Assembly: GCA_049965715.1 (NCBI GenBank)
Contig: JBMFWA010000004.1
Span: forward strand, 1-64,000
Direction: 5' to 3'
Origin: JAKAFX01 sp049965715
GTDB taxonomy: Archaea; Thermoplasmatota; Thermoplasmata; Thermoplasmatales; Thermoplasmataceae
Length of the DNA stretch: 64,000 nucleotides
The notes under the pieces are model-generated. The model worked only from the letters and a program-made list of their open reading frames with translations, was not told the DNA's origin and made no database searches. A program made the translations under genes and the position numbers. Shown piece by piece: positions 63,378 through 64,000 of the stretch (position 1 is the first letter of the stretch; every line of letters begins with the position of its first letter).

Positions 63378-63394
63378 GGAATCCAATTCCTCAG
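63374..63394 (+). terminator. Perfect hairpin at the end of the polytopic membrane protein gene
   Basis: CTGAGGAAT and ATTCCTCAG form a perfect 9-bp stem with a 3-nt loop that includes the TGA stop codon, followed within 5 nt by a short T-run. A likely transcription end signal. Confidence 0.55.
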
Positions 63395-63416
63395 GTACAT
63401 TTTTAACATATACGAG

Positions 63417-63452
63417 CTGGAGCTCCCTGCATTAGTTGGGGGAGGATGTCAC
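63417..63452 (+). mobile_element. Solitary IS200/IS605-type right-end remnant
   Basis: Plus strand: GAGCTCCCTGC, a short loop, then a G-rich complement and GGGGGAGGATGTCAC. It shares the CTCCCTGC hairpin with the insert in the DUF4143 gene and the final GAGGATGTCAC with the remnant after tRNA-Ser(CGA). No transposase is attached. Confidence 0.5.
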
Positions 63453-63649
63453 CATCATAGACGGACAGCGATATTCATTACTGCCACTGATGCAAAGGCA
63501 TATAACAGTTCTTGCCGGAAGGCGTCTCTTGGAACAGAACAAAAATTCAGATACAATATCAAGAGCGTGAATAAAATAGTGAGAAAGGTTAATTGTTGGG
63601 CATGAATTTAGCCAGAATCACAAATGAAAATGTCTGGCGGTAAGATCTT
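63453..63649. other. Intergenic region before the truncated MFS gene
   Basis: About 200 nt. AT-rich stretches near 63540-63590 could hold the MFS promoter. No gene or repeat recognised apart from the adjoining right-end remnant. Confidence 0.4.
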
Positions 63650-64000
63650 ATGAATTTCTCTTCAGTCCGTAATTCCCTGATGTTTGGAAAAAGAGAATTA
63701 TGGGCGGTATCAACCGCATCCATCATCAGATCCATTGGATTCGGCATGAGCTGGCCATTTCTGGCCATTTTCCTGAATGTGGAATTGCAAATCCCCATCT
63801 ATATAGTCGGTCTGCTGTTCAGTCTTTCCACGGTAAGTTCTATTGTTTTTAGTATAATTGGCGGAGGGCTCTCAGACTATCTTGGCAGGAAGACCATGCT
63901 TCTGATCGGAAGTGTCATAGGAGCCTCCATATACGGATCGCTGGCATTCTTCATATTCCATTCCTATGCAGTATTCCTGATCGAAATACTCTTCGTCTTT
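63650..64000 (+). CDS. MFS transporter, N-terminal part (runs off the window)
   Basis: An ATG at 63650 opens a frame that continues to the window end, 117 codons visible. After a cytoplasmic start (MNFSSVRNSLMFGKRELWAV) come helices 1-4, with the MFS motif A as GGGLSDYLGRKTMLLIG near residue 73. The substrate is unknown. Confidence 0.8.
   Translation, partial: MNFSSVRNSLMFGKRELWAVSTASIIRSIGFGMSWPFLAIFLNVELQIPIYIVGLLFSLSTVSSIVFSIIGGGLSDYLGRKTMLLIGSVIGASIYGSLAFFIFHSYAVFLIEILFVF

Overview
The window reads as a chromosomal segment from an archaeon of the order Thermoplasmatales (acidophilic, wall-less Euryarchaeota). Archaeal markers are TFS, archaeal RPA with its partner protein, GHMP-type shikimate kinase, a PIN-ATPase-KH protein, an aCPSF-like beta-CASP nuclease, RtcB, an archaeal AspRS-like asparagine synthetase and TATA boxes 20-30 nt before start codons. 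A proline iminopeptidase like tricorn factor F1, a GH15 enzyme, a secreted sedolisin and mercury reductase fit an acidophilic, peptide-using heterotroph. The species cannot be named from sequence reading alone. Identifications rest on recognised motifs, not on database searches.

Layout. 1-7.4 kb: a peptide ABC transporter (substrate-binding protein cut by the window start, two permeases, two enlarged ATPases, a small membrane protein). 7.4-14.3 kb: acetyltransferase, HTH protein, RtcB, amidohydrolase, and a 971-residue surface protein whose stop codon abuts that of argS. 14.3-20 kb: argS, then an aroB-aroE-aroK-aroA operon. 20-26 kb: GH15 enzyme, TFS, a 2-hydroxyacid dehydrogenase/ThDP decarboxylase pair, a hemerythrin-like protein and a CoA-binding protein. 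26-32 kb: two tRNA-Ser genes around a nucleoside phosphorylase and a divergent asparagine synthetase/Lrp pair, then an ammonium transporter and an AidB-like acyl-CoA dehydrogenase. 32-38 kb: NifX-like protein, a two-gene mercury operon, three genes for membrane or surface proteins, proline iminopeptidase, TauE and DsrE. 38-40 kb is a decayed accessory patch: a DUF4143 ATPase killed by a nonsense codon and an IS605-type remnant. 40-48 kb is mostly translation and RNA genes (tRNA-Ile, TtuA/Ncs6-like protein, PIN-KH ATPase, MTA phosphorylase, beta-CASP nuclease). 50-56 kb holds an RPA operon with two small unknown proteins, then CoaBC, a nitrilase-like protein and a hydrolase. 56-64 kb: sedolisin, pyruvate phosphate dikinase, heme O synthase opposite a histidine-bearing polytopic membrane protein, and a truncated MFS gene.

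No CRISPR array, prophage or obvious defence island is present. The best leads are the polytopic membrane protein with membrane-edge histidines beside heme O synthase; the three-gene membrane cluster at 34.5-35.9 kb; the two unknown proteins translationally coupled to RPA; a ThDP enzyme with the cofactor-activating Glu replaced by Asp; three solitary IS605-like right ends; and a palindromic TATA box exactly midway between two divergent start codons.
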